64,000 nucleotides of DNA from Acidimicrobiaceae bacterium (GTDB taxonomy: Bacteria; Actinomycetota; Acidimicrobiia; Acidimicrobiales; Aldehydirespiratoraceae), in the NCBI GenBank assembly GCA_009837445.1, contig VXTM01000020.1, positions 1-64,000 on the forward strand, read 5' to 3'. A program made the translations under genes and the position numbers. This document shows, in pieces, positions 44,034 through 53,383 of the stretch. The notes beneath the pieces are model-generated. The model worked only from the letters and a program-made list of their open reading frames with translations, did not search any database and was not told where the DNA came from. Each line of letters starts with the position of its first letter. Positions within the stretch are counted from its first letter, which is position 1.

Positions 44034-45194
44034 TCAGGCCGGCAGCGGCACCAAGGAGGTCTTCGGATGCAGCGTAAGCGGGCGGCATCCGGAGTCGGTC
44101 ACCACCAGCAGGTCCTCCACCCGGACACCCCCGAAACCGGGAAAGTACACGCCGGGTTCGACGGTCAGCACATTGCCGGGTTCGAGCGTCGCAGCCGAGC
44201 CCGACGCGACCCGCGGCAGCTCGTGGATGTCGAGCCCGACGCCGTGACCAGTGCCGTGCACGAAGGCATCGCCCATGCCGGCGTCGTCGATCACCGCCCG
44301 GCAGGCCTTGTCGATCTCGCCGGCCTCGACGCCGGGCGCCACCGCGGCGGCACCGGCTGCCTGGCTGCGCTCGACCGCCTCGAGCATGGCCGCGGCCCGG
44401 TCGCTCGGATCGCCCAGCACGAACGTGCGGGTCATGTCGCTGCGGTAGCCGTCCACCAGCGCCCCGACGTCGATGATCACCAGGTCACCGGACTCCAGCC
44501 TCCGATCGGTGGGCGTGGCGTGAGGCAGCGCAGCGTTCGGACCCGACGCCACGATGGTGTCGTAGGCGGGTCCCGGCGCGCCAGCCGAGCGGATGGCTCC
44601 GTCGAGAGCCTGCTGGAGGTGAGACTCCGTCGTGCCGGGGCGCAGCATGGGCACCACCGACGCGAGGGCGGTGTCCGCGATGCTGGCGGCCGCCTCGATC
44701 CGGGCCAGCTCAGCCCCGTCCTTCACGGCGCGCAGGCTCTCCACGATCCCCGACAGAGGCACCGTCTCAGCGGCGACCGCCTCGTTCCAACGGATCTGCT
44801 CGCCCCAGGAGACGGTGTCCTCCAGTCCGAGCCGGGCCGCGCCTTGCACCCATGGCTTCGCGGCGTCGACGGTGCGGCGGGCTACTGCGACGTCCACGTC
44901 GCCCGAGCAGCCGGCCGCGGCGAGTTGTGCGGGGGCCTGCTCCGAATAGCGACCGTCGGTGAGCAGAAGCGCCTCGCCGGAGCGTCGCACCACCACGGTC
45001 CCATTGGAGCCGGTGAACCCAGTCAGCCAGCGGACATTGGCCGGCTCGAAGAACACCGCGGCGTCCACGCCCGCTTCCTCCAGCCGCTCCCGGAGACGGG
45101 CGAGGCGCCCCGCCGCTCGCAGAGGGGGCAGGTCCTCCAGGGCGCCGGCCGCGGCGGACGGGGTCGGGGCGGCGGCGTGCGACCGGCCGCTCAT
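44034..45194 (-). CDS. Xaa-Pro aminopeptidase (M24 family)
   Basis: VIIDVGALVDGYRSDMTRTFVLGDPS; GTGHGVGLDIHELP. Confidence 0.94.
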   Translation of the reverse strand: MSGRSHAAAPTPSAAAGALEDLPPLRAAGRLARLRERLEEAGVDAAVFFEPANVRWLTGFTGSNGTVVVRRSGEALLLTDGRYSEQAPAQLAAAGCSGDVDVAVARRTVDAAKPWVQGAARLGLEDTVSWGEQIRWNEAVAAETVPLSGIVESLRAVKDGAELARIEAAASIADTALASVVPMLRPGTTESHLQQALDGAIRSAGAPGPAYDTIVASGPNAALPHATPTDRRLESGDLVIIDVGALVDGYRSDMTRTFVLGDPSDRAAAMLEAVERSQAAGAAAVAPGVEAGEIDKACRAVIDDAGMGDAFVHGTGHGVGLDIHELPRVASGSAATLEPGNVLTVEPGVYFPGFGGVRVEDLLVVTDSGCRPLTLHPKTSLVPLPA

Positions 45195-46216
45195 CGAACG
45201 GCTGCGAGCGCTTCGCGCAGCACCGACTCGGGCACCCCCACGACGGGCTCCACACCCCGGTCCGAGTCGAGCACCAGGGTGAGGCCGTCGATGGCCTTCT
45301 TGTCCCGACCGAACAGCGCCAGCAGCTCCTCGTCGTCGTCAAGCACCGTCGGCAGCCGGTCCGAGAGCCCGTAGCCGGTAACGACCCGGCGGTGCGCGGC
45401 GACACGATCGGCGCCGATGCGCTCCAGCCGCATGGCAACCTCGGCCGCGTACACGAGGCCGACGGCCACCGCCTCGCCGTGGCGCAGGTCGTAGCGCCCT
45501 GCCGTCTCGATGGCGTGGGCCAACGTGTGGCCGTAGTTGAGGATGGCCCGGCGGCCGCCCTCGCGCTCGTCCGCGGCCACCACGTCGGCCTTGATACGGA
45601 CGGCCGCGGCGATCCGTTCGACCAGATCGAGGGCGTCCAGGTCGTCGCCGGTCAGGAAGTGGTACTTGGCCAGCTCGCCCTGACCGCTGCGCATCTCCCG
45701 CGACGGCAGCGTGGCCAGCGTCTCGGTGTCGCACAGCACCGCGTGGGGCTGCCAGAAGGCCCCGACGAGGTTCTTGCCCTGGGGCAGGTTGACCCCGGTC
45801 TTGCCCCCGATGGCAGCGTCCACCTGGGCCAGCAGGGTGGTCGCCACCGAGATGTAGCGCATGCCGCGGTGGTAGACGGCAGCCACGAACCCGGCCAAGT
45901 CGGTGACCACGCCCCCGCCCACGGCCACGATCACGTCGGACCGGGTGAAGCCCACCTCGGACATCTCACGGCACAGCCGCTCGACCTCGGCCAGCGACTT
46001 GGCGCCCTCGCCGTCGGGAACCTCCAGGACGCACTGGTCGAGGCCGCTGTCGACGTCCCAGCCGACGTTGGGCTGGGTTATGACGGCCGCCCGGCGGGCG
46101 CCGGCCGGAACGACCGTGCTGAGGCGCGCCCGGACCCCGGCTCCCACGTGGACGTCGTAGGAGCGGTCGCCCAGGTCGACGCTCACGACATGGGGATCCG
46201 AGACGCTCGAAGACAC
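45191..46216 (-). CDS. aroB: 3-dehydroquinate synthase (GTG start)
   Basis: VGGGVVTDLAGFVAAVYHRGM; GGKTGVNLPQGKNLVGAFWQP. Confidence 0.97.
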   Translation of the reverse strand: MSSSVSDPHVVSVDLGDRSYDVHVGAGVRARLSTVVPAGARRAAVITQPNVGWDVDSGLDQCVLEVPDGEGAKSLAEVERLCREMSEVGFTRSDVIVAVGGGVVTDLAGFVAAVYHRGMRYISVATTLLAQVDAAIGGKTGVNLPQGKNLVGAFWQPHAVLCDTETLATLPSREMRSGQGELAKYHFLTGDDLDALDLVERIAAAVRIKADVVAADEREGGRRAILNYGHTLAHAIETAGRYDLRHGEAVAVGLVYAAEVAMRLERIGADRVAAHRRVVTGYGLSDRLPTVLDDDEELLALFGRDKKAIDGLTLVLDSDRGVEPVVGVPESVLREALAAVR

Positions 46217-46270
46217 CCGAGCAGCCTACCGACGGGCTGCCGTGCCTCTCGGGCCTGGTCACCCGGGAGG

Positions 46271-46999
46271 CTAGAGGAGCAGGCCTTCCGGGACGAGCAC
46301 GACGACCATCGTGCCCGCGGCCAGGGCCGGGCCGAACGGGAAAGCCGTGTCGAGCAGCCTGGTGGTCGGTCCATCGGCGGCCCCCGGGCCTGGCTCGGGC
46401 CGACGCGCCCCGCCCCGATGCCGGACCAGTCCCAGCACAAGACCCATGGCCAGGCCGATCAGGCAGCTCAACACCAGGGCTTGGGCCGACAGACTCACCA
46501 CCGCCAGCCAGCCCTTACCGGCAGTCGCCGCCGTCCAGCCGATGTGCAAGCCGAGCAACGGGCTGAGCTTGACGTCGCCGAAGCCGAGAGCACTGGGCCT
46601 TAGTTCGTGGGCTACCCACATGACTGCGCCGTAGCCGGCGGCCGCGGCCACCGCCGCGACGATGGCACCGGGCTGGTGTGTCGCGATCGACGCGACCACG
46701 ATGGCGGCGAGGCTGGCGGCCGACGCCGGGAACGTGATGGCGTCGGGCAGCCGTCCCGAGCGCCAGTCGACCGCCGACAGCGTGACCAATGACACTGCCG
46801 CGACTAGCGGCGGGATCGTGTTCCAGCCCACACCGAAACGGGCCACCACCGCCGCCAGCAGGACCGCCGCCGTCGACTCGATCAGCCCAGCGCCGCGTCG
46901 AGCGCTGCGGGGCGGAGCGAAGCGACCGGCCACGCCACCAGCCAGCCGCCCCACAGCCGCACCGCCGAGGAGGGCCGAGGCCAGCACCGCTGCGTTCAC
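46271..46999 (-). CDS. A24 prepilin peptidase, no N-terminal methylase domain (GTG start)
   Basis: VDWRSGRLPDAITFP; GFGDVKLSPLLGL; multiple TM segments. Confidence 0.88.
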   Translation of the reverse strand: MNAAVLASALLGGAAVGRLAGGVAGRFAPPRSARRGAGLIESTAAVLLAAVVARFGVGWNTIPPLVAAVSLVTLSAVDWRSGRLPDAITFPASAASLAAIVVASIATHQPGAIVAAVAAAAGYGAVMWVAHELRPSALGFGDVKLSPLLGLHIGWTAATAGKGWLAVVSLSAQALVLSCLIGLAMGLVLGLVRHRGGARRPEPGPGAADGPTTRLLDTAFPFGPALAAGTMVVVLVPEGLLL

Positions 47000-47037
47000 T
47001 CTCCGACGATAGGGAGCGCAGGCGCGGACCGCCTCCA

Positions 47038-47096
47038 AGAACGAACTTCCGTCAAAAAATCACCGTAGAGGTGGAAAATTGACAGAAGTTCGTTCT
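47038..47096. repeat. 59-nt AT-rich near-perfect inverted repeat with nested hairpin, between aroE and prepilin peptidase
   Basis: AGAACGAACTTC-c-GTCAA ... CACC-GTAGA-GGTG ... TTGAC-a-GAAGTTCGTTCT. Confidence 0.8.
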
Positions 47097-47106
47097 GCTC
47101 AACCTC

Positions 47107-47952
47107 TCAGAGGCCTGCAGCGGCGGCCTGGTGCATGGCCTCCACGGGTGCATCGATGCCGGTCCACATCTCGAAGGCGGCGGCGGCCTGGTACGCCAGC
47201 ATCGACAGCCCGTTGTGGGCCTCCACACTCCGCTGGCGCAGAGCGTCCAGCCACGCCGTCTCGAGCGGCTCGTACACCAGGTCCACAGCCACCTGTCCGG
47301 GACGCAGCAGAGTGGGGTCACAGGGCATCGATCCGTCGGACCCCATACCGACGGAGGTGGCGTTAACTACGAGGTCCGCGGCCGCGATGTCCTCCATCGC
47401 CCCGACCCGTCCGGGACGACCCGACCGGCTGGCGGCATCTGCGATCGACGCGGCAGCCTCCGCCTTGGCGCCGGTGCGGTTGATCACGGCCACATCGGCT
47501 GCGCCCGCCGCGGCCAGCCCCCAAGCCACCGCCCGGGCAGCCCCGCCGCCGCCCAACAGCACCACCCGCAGACCCTCCGGCGAGAGCCCCGCGTCAGCTC
47601 GTAGCCCGGCCACGAAGCCGGCCGCGTCAGTGTTGGCCGCATGGAGGCGGCCATCGCCCAGCGGCACGATGCAGTTCGCCGCGGCCAGGATCTCAACCTC
47701 AGCATCGGCAGTGTCCGCCGCCGCCGCGACCTCGGCCTTCAGGGGCATGGTCACCGACATGCCGGCCAGGCCGAGAACCCTCATCGCATCCAGGGCCGCG
47801 GCGCCCTTGCCCGCCGGTACCTCGAAGGCGGTGAACACCCAGTCGATGCCCGCCGCCGAGAACGCGGCGTTGTGGATGGCCGGTGACCGGGAGTGGCGCG
47901 CCGGGTCGCCGATCACAGCCGCCACCCGCCGACCAGGCATCAGTCCCGACAT
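47107..47952 (-). CDS. aroE: Shikimate dehydrogenase
   Basis: VIGDPARHSRSPAIHNAAF; MSVTMPLK; LLGGGGAARAVAW. Confidence 0.95.
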   Translation of the reverse strand: MSGLMPGRRVAAVIGDPARHSRSPAIHNAAFSAAGIDWVFTAFEVPAGKGAAALDAMRVLGLAGMSVTMPLKAEVAAAADTADAEVEILAAANCIVPLGDGRLHAANTDAAGFVAGLRADAGLSPEGLRVVLLGGGGAARAVAWGLAAAGAADVAVINRTGAKAEAAASIADAASRSGRPGRVGAMEDIAAADLVVNATSVGMGSDGSMPCDPTLLRPGQVAVDLVYEPLETAWLDALRQRSVEAHNGLSMLAYQAAAAFEMWTGIDAPVEAMHQAAAAGL

Positions 47953-49454
47953 CAGCAATACCCCAGATCGCGGCAGATCTGCACCTGTTCCAGATGCTCC
48001 TCGTAGGTCTCCGAGAAGTAGTGGGCGCCACGGACGCCCCCCTCGTCGGTGCGGACATAGAAGAGCCAGCTCCCGTCGGTGGGCTGCAACGCCGCGATCA
48101 GCGACGCCTCGCCCGGCGCCGAAATCGGCGTGGGCGGCAGGCCGGTCACCACCCGGGTGTTCCACGGCGAGTCCCGCCGGATGTCCTCCGAGGTGAGGTC
48201 GGCGCACGACTTGCCGGCCGCGTAGCAGGCGGTGGCATCGATGTCGAGGCGCATTCCCTCCGCCAGCCGGTTGTAGATCACCCGGGAGATCTTGGCCCGG
48301 TCCTGCTGCAGCAGGGCCTCCTCTTCGACGAGGCTGGCCACGATGACCACGTCATAGGGCCGCAGACCCAACTCGACGATGTCGGGGTGGACGCCGGGAT
48401 CCTCCAGCAAGCGAGCTAACCGCCGGTCGAACTCGTCCGACATCCTCAGCAGGAAGCCGTGCTCGTCGGCGAGGTCGTCGGCGTTAATGTCGTAGGTGGC
48501 CGGGAACAGCATCCCCTCGAGGCTCCGGGCGCGAGCGTCGTCCGGAAGGTACGACGCCTCGCGAACCAGCGACACGTAGGCAGCCTCGAGGTCGTCCCGC
48601 TCGAATACGGGGTTCTCCTCCAGCAGCCGGGGGACCATCTCGATCCACCGCAGGCCCTCGGGGATGCGGACCAGTTCGAAGACCTCGGGCAACGGTCCCG
48701 CATCGAACACCGTGCGCACCGACGCGAAGTCCATGTTCTCGTAGAGGATGTAGTCGCCAGCCTCCACCGCTACGACCGTGTCGCACCCGAGGAACCCGGT
48801 GATGGTCAGGACGCCGTCGCAGCGCAGCCAGTAGCGGAAGACGGTGGCGTTGGAGATGACGCCTGCGCTCTGCAGCTCCCCCGCGATCTCGTTGACAGAG
48901 GCGCCTTGGGGGATCGTCATCTCGATGGCGTCGCCGGGCAGGCCTTCGGGCGTGATCTGGGCGTCCACCCATCCGTAGACGCGGCCCCGCACCCACAGCA
49001 CGGCCAGCACCACGATCACCGCCAGCACCACCAGGCGGACGAAACCACCCCAGAACGGCCGGTAGCGGACCCAGTTGCGGTCGTCGGCGTCGTAGACCGG
49101 ATCGACGAGCGGGTCGTCCCCCAGCTCCTCCTCCACCACGACCATTGCGCCCTGGTCCACGGTCGACCAGCGGCTCTGAGCAGCAACCGTGCGCTGCTCA
49201 TCGCGGCGGGCCGCCTTGCGCGCCGCCCGCTGGTAGGACCGCGCCGCCCGAACCGCGTTCCGCTGGGCGCGGCGATCGGGACGGGCCTTGGGCGGTCTAG
49301 CACTTTGGGGGGCAGGCCGGCGCTCCGCCTGCGGACGCCTCGGAGCCGCACCAGAACCAGGCGGCGGGGCGGGCGGCCGGCCGGGTGCGTCGGGGCGACC
49401 GGTGATGAAGTCGGACAGCTTCGACGGGCGGCGACGGCTGCTGTGCTCAGCCAC
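47952..49454 (-). CDS. mltG: Endolytic murein transglycosylase MltG
   Basis: YceG-like domain; VIVASLVEEEALLQQDRAKISRVIYNRLAEGMRLDIDATACYA. Confidence 0.94.
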   Translation of the reverse strand: MAEHSSRRRPSKLSDFITGRPDAPGRPPAPPPGSGAAPRRPQAERRPAPQSARPPKARPDRRAQRNAVRAARSYQRAARKAARRDEQRTVAAQSRWSTVDQGAMVVVEEELGDDPLVDPVYDADDRNWVRYRPFWGGFVRLVVLAVIVVLAVLWVRGRVYGWVDAQITPEGLPGDAIEMTIPQGASVNEIAGELQSAGVISNATVFRYWLRCDGVLTITGFLGCDTVVAVEAGDYILYENMDFASVRTVFDAGPLPEVFELVRIPEGLRWIEMVPRLLEENPVFERDDLEAAYVSLVREASYLPDDARARSLEGMLFPATYDINADDLADEHGFLLRMSDEFDRRLARLLEDPGVHPDIVELGLRPYDVVIVASLVEEEALLQQDRAKISRVIYNRLAEGMRLDIDATACYAAGKSCADLTSEDIRRDSPWNTRVVTGLPPTPISAPGEASLIAALQPTDGSWLFYVRTDEGGVRGAHYFSETYEEHLEQVQICRDLGYC

Positions 49455-49456
49455 GG

Positions 49457-49879
49457 TCAGCCACGGGGCATACCTGCGTCGAGCCAGGACTGCAGCATCA
49501 CTGCGGCCGCCACCTGGTCGACAACGCCACGCCTTTCAGGGCCCTTCATCTGCTGCTCCATGAGGCTCCGCTCCGCGATGACGGTAGTCAGCCGTTCATC
49601 GTAGGAAACGACAGGCACGGCCAGGAACCGCTCAAGGCGGTCGATCTCGGCGCGGGCTCCCACCGCGGCGGGACCCTCGGTGCCGTCGAGCGAGATCGGC
49701 AACCCGACCACCACGATCTCGGCCTGCCATTCGGTCACCCGATCAGCAATGGTCCTCAGGTCTCGTTCCGGGTCTCCGCTGCGAACGAGCGTCTCGACCG
49801 GAGTCGCTACCGTCCCCGCCGAGTCGCACACCGCGACACCGACCCTGCGCTCTCCCAGATCGAGCCCCAAGGCTCGCAC
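49457..49879 (-). CDS. ruvX: Holliday junction resolvase-like YqgF/RuvX (start GTG 49879)
   Basis: LGLDLGERRVGVAVCD; VVGLPISLDGTEG; VDQVAAAVMLQSWLD. Confidence 0.92.
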   Translation of the reverse strand: MRALGLDLGERRVGVAVCDSAGTVATPVETLVRSGDPERDLRTIADRVTEWQAEIVVVGLPISLDGTEGPAAVGARAEIDRLERFLAVPVVSYDERLTTVIAERSLMEQQMKGPERRGVVDQVAAAVMLQSWLDAGMPRG

Positions 49880-49880
49880 G

Positions 49881-52457
49881 TCAGTTGATGCCGGCCGCGG
49901 CGCGAGCCAGGTCGAGGGCCTCGTCGAGGCGACCGGCATCCCGGCCCCCGGCGACGCACAGGTCGGCAGCGGGCTTTCCGCCGCCGCCGATGGTCTTCTT
50001 GGCCTCGGTGATCAGGTCGCCGGCGTGCAACCCGCTGTCGGTGGTGGCGGCAGCAGCCAGGGCGGCTCCCCCGGAGTCGAGCGCAGTTCCCAGGACCACC
50101 GCTCTCACTCCGTCGACATCGCGGATCGACACGGCCAGGTCGCGCAGGCCGTCACGGCCCACGTCATCGACCCGGGCCACCACCACGCCGTCCACCGCTG
50201 CGGCAGCCAGCTCCGGAGCCCTTCCGAGCGCCACCCTGCGCCTCAGTTCGGTCACCTCGGCCCGCAACGCCTTGGTCTCACCCTGACGCTTGGCCACCCC
50301 GTCGGCGAGCTCGGCCGAGGGCACCCCCAGCGACCGGGCCACATCCTCTATGAGCGACTGCTGGCTGCGCAGCAGACCGAGCGTGTCATAGCCGGTGATG
50401 GCCTCCAGGCGGCGCATGTTGGCACCGATCGATGCCTCCGATGTGATGTGGAACGCACCGATGTCGCCCAGGGCCCGCACATGGGTGCCGCCGCACAGCT
50501 CAACCGAGTGTCGACCGGCCTCCAGCACCCTCACCACCTCGCCGTACTTCTCACCGAAGAAGGCGATGGCACCCAGCTGCTGGGCCCGATCGAAGGTCGT
50601 CTCGAAGTGGCGGCACGACGCGTTGTCGAGCACCTCGGAGTTGACCAGGTCCTCCACCTGCGTGATCTGTTCGGCGGTAAGGGCCTCGTAATGGCTGAAG
50701 TCGAAGCGGAGCCGGTCGGGTCCGACCCAGGATCCCTGCTGCTTGACGTGCTCGCCGAGGACCTCCCGCAGCGCCCAATGCAGGATGTGGGTGGCGGTGT
50801 GGTTGCGGCGGATACCGGCCCGGCGCTCGGAGTCGACGGCTGCGGTCACCCTGTCGCCGACCTGCAGCTCGCCCTCGATGGGCTCGACGATGTGGACATG
50901 CAGCTCGTCGACGGCGTACACGGTGTCGGTGACCCGCGCCCTGGCCCCGGTCGCCTCGCACGAGATCTCGCCGGTGTCCCCGATCTGGCCGCCGCTCTCG
51001 GCGTAGAACGGCGTGCGATCCAGAACGACCCGCCCGCCGGAGGCGTACAGCACCTCAGCCTCCGACGTCAGCTCGGCCCGCCCGCAGAACTCGGTCGGAC
51101 CCGCGGCGGACAGCAGGGCCACGAACGGCGTCACATCGTCGGCGGCGGCCACCGAACGGGCACTGCGGGCCCGTTCCTGCTGCTCGGACATCGCGGCCGC
51201 GAAGCCCTCTGTGTCCACCTCGACGCCTCTCTCCGCGGCGATCTCCACGGTGACCTCGAGGGGGAAGCCGTACGTGTCGTGCAGCAGGAAGGCGACATCG
51301 CCGTCGATCCGCTCGCCCGGCGCGAGGCCGGCCATTCGCCCGTCGAGGATGGCCTGTCCGGTGCGCAGCGTCTGGCGGAACCTCTGCTCCTCGCGGTCGA
51401 TCACGTCTCGCACGTAGCCGTGGTTGCGGGCCAAGTCCGGGTAGGCCTCGGCCATCACGTCCACCAACGCGTCGACCATGCCGCCCATGACGGGATCGGT
51501 CACGCCCAGCAGGTAGGCGTGGCGCACGGCTCGCCGGATGATGCGCCGCAGCACGTAGCCGCGGTCCTCGTTGGAGGGGAACACGCCGTCGCTCACCAGC
51601 AGCGATGTGGACCGGGCGTGATCGGCGAGTATCCGGAGCGACACGTCGCGGGCCTCGGTTTCGCCCAGCTTGGCCCCGGAGAGGCGCTGAGCCGCGTCGA
51701 GAAGGGTCACAAACTCGTCGGTCTCCCACACCGAGTCAACGCCTTGGAGCACGGCCACGGTGCGCTCAAGACCCAGGCCAGTGTCGATCGACGGCTTGGG
51801 CAGCGGGATCTCGGTACCGTCGGCGGTGCTCTCGAACTGCATGAACACGAGGTTCCAGACCTCGATGTAGCGCTCCTCGCCGCCGTGGGCGGGGCCGCCG
51901 CCCGGGCCGTAGGCGGGCCCCTTGTCCCAGAAGATCTCCGAGCACGGGCCGCAGGGGCCGACGTCGGCCATGCGCCAGTAGTTGTCCTCGCCGAGGCGCT
52001 GGATCCGCTCGGCGGGCACGCCGACCTCGTCGCGCCAGATGGCCTCGGCCTCGTCGTCGCTGAGGTGCACCGTCACCCACAGGCGCTCGGGGTCGAGGCC
52101 CAGCACGCCGGTGACGAGCTCCCAGGCCCAGGCGCAGGCGTCCGACTTGAAGTAGTCGCCGAAGCTGAAGTTGCCGAGCATCTCGAAGAAGGTCAGGTGC
52201 CGGGAGGTGCGTCCAATCTCATCGAGGTCGTTGTGCTTGCCGCCGGCCCGCACGCACTTCTGGACGGTGACGGCCCTCGGGAAGGGGGCCGGCTGCTCGC
52301 CGGTGAAGTACGCCTTGAACGGCACCATGCCGGCCACCGTGAACAGCAGGGTGGGGTCGTGGGGGATCAGGCTGGCCGAGGGATGGTGGGTGTGGCCCCG
52401 CTCGACGAAGAAGTCGACGAAGGCCTTTCGGACCTCCGCCGCGGTCATCGCCTTCAT
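49881..52457 (-). CDS. alaS: Alanyl-tRNA synthetase
   Basis: FFVERGHTHHPSASLIPHDPTLLFTVAGMVPFK; NHTATHILHWALRE; VELCGGTHV. Confidence 0.98.
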   Translation of the reverse strand: MKAMTAAEVRKAFVDFFVERGHTHHPSASLIPHDPTLLFTVAGMVPFKAYFTGEQPAPFPRAVTVQKCVRAGGKHNDLDEIGRTSRHLTFFEMLGNFSFGDYFKSDACAWAWELVTGVLGLDPERLWVTVHLSDDEAEAIWRDEVGVPAERIQRLGEDNYWRMADVGPCGPCSEIFWDKGPAYGPGGGPAHGGEERYIEVWNLVFMQFESTADGTEIPLPKPSIDTGLGLERTVAVLQGVDSVWETDEFVTLLDAAQRLSGAKLGETEARDVSLRILADHARSTSLLVSDGVFPSNEDRGYVLRRIIRRAVRHAYLLGVTDPVMGGMVDALVDVMAEAYPDLARNHGYVRDVIDREEQRFRQTLRTGQAILDGRMAGLAPGERIDGDVAFLLHDTYGFPLEVTVEIAAERGVEVDTEGFAAAMSEQQERARSARSVAAADDVTPFVALLSAAGPTEFCGRAELTSEAEVLYASGGRVVLDRTPFYAESGGQIGDTGEISCEATGARARVTDTVYAVDELHVHIVEPIEGELQVGDRVTAAVDSERRAGIRRNHTATHILHWALREVLGEHVKQQGSWVGPDRLRFDFSHYEALTAEQITQVEDLVNSEVLDNASCRHFETTFDRAQQLGAIAFFGEKYGEVVRVLEAGRHSVELCGGTHVRALGDIGAFHITSEASIGANMRRLEAITGYDTLGLLRSQQSLIEDVARSLGVPSAELADGVAKRQGETKALRAEVTELRRRVALGRAPELAAAAVDGVVVARVDDVGRDGLRDLAVSIRDVDGVRAVVLGTALDSGGAALAAAATTDSGLHAGDLITEAKKTIGGGGKPAADLCVAGGRDAGRLDEALDLARAAAGIN

Positions 52458-52774
52458 CGATCAGGCGCTCCTGAGTCCGGTCCTCCGCCGTCATCGCGCA
52501 GCTCCGACTCGGTGTCGCGCATGGCCTCGCGCCCCTCGGCGACGGCATGACGGATGTCGTCGGCGATCCGCCGGGCCTCGCGCCCGAGGTTCCGGGCACT
52601 GTCGGTCGCGGTCTGCTGAGCCCGCTGCGCGGCCTCCCTTGACCGGTCGGCCACCGCATTGCGGACGTTCTCCGGCGTGTACTTCTCGGCGGCGGCGCGG
52701 GCCTTGCTGCGCACCCACGCGGCCGTCCCGAGTCCGGCCGCATAGCCGGCGCCGAGCCACCACAGCCGTTTCAT
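52454..52774 (-). CDS. Small hypothetical protein with N-terminal TM and helical tail (YtxH-like)
   Basis: MKRLWWLGAGYAAGLGTAAWVRSKARAAAEKYTPENVRNAVADRSREA. Confidence 0.7.
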   Translation of the reverse strand: MKRLWWLGAGYAAGLGTAAWVRSKARAAAEKYTPENVRNAVADRSREAAQRAQQTATDSARNLGREARRIADDIRHAVAEGREAMRDTESELRDDGGGPDSGAPDR

Positions 52775-53259
52775 CGCCGCCGCCTCCGGGTCCGGCGGGA
52801 GCCTCCAGCCTCGCTCCGCCGGCGTGACGCGGCGACCGGCGACGAGGCGACGGGCACTCTCTCGGACCCGCCCGGCGGCGCCACATCGAGGGCCCGGCGG
52901 CTGCGGCGCCGGTCTCGCAGGCGACGTCCGGCCTGGCCCGCGCCCGACACCAGCGACAGGCCCTTGATCAGCGGCGGGGCGAACGCCCGGTGGGTGAGCC
53001 GGCTGGCGTGGTCGACGGTGGCGGCGATGCGCTCGGCCCGCCCAATCACGCGGTCTACACGGTGCAGCTCGGCGTCGGCCTTGGTGACGGTGGCATGGAG
53101 GTCATCCACCATGGGCAGCGCCGAGTCCCTGAGGTCGTCGACCACGTCGCGCAGCTCCCGCATGGTCCGCACCAGCGAGATGACGGCCACGGTGAGGACG
53201 GCCACGGTCGCCAGGCAGACGACGGTGACGATCACTGCGGCCAGGTCGACAGCGCTCAC
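52771..53259 (-). CDS. DUF948-like membrane-anchored protein (GTG start)
   Basis: VSAVDLAAVIVTVVCLATVAVLTVAVISLVRTMRELRDVVDDLRDSALPMVDDL. Confidence 0.75.
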   Translation of the reverse strand: MSAVDLAAVIVTVVCLATVAVLTVAVISLVRTMRELRDVVDDLRDSALPMVDDLHATVTKADAELHRVDRVIGRAERIAATVDHASRLTHRAFAPPLIKGLSLVSGAGQAGRRLRDRRRSRRALDVAPPGGSERVPVASSPVAASRRRSEAGGSRRTRRRRR

Positions 53260-53330
53260 CCAGTCAAGATACCGGCAACCCCAGCAACCCCAGAGGCCGA
53301 GCGGCTTGACGTACGCGAACGGCCTGCTAG

Positions 53331-53379
53331 AGCGAGGCCGTGGCCCGAGCGGCCCGTGAGCGCAGCGAACAGGAGCGGG
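53331..53379 (+). repeat. Copy B of a ~49-bp dispersed intergenic repeat
   Basis: AGCGAGGCCGTGGCCCGAGCGGCCCGTGAGCGCAGCGAACAGGAGCGGG; 38 nt identical to copy A then 2 mismatches. Confidence 0.85.
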
Positions 53380-53383
53380 GAAC

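Noticed and set aside
49680-52550. 956-aa plus-strand ORF antisense to alaS and ruvX
   Set aside because: High-GC antisense artefact; alaS on the other strand is unambiguous.
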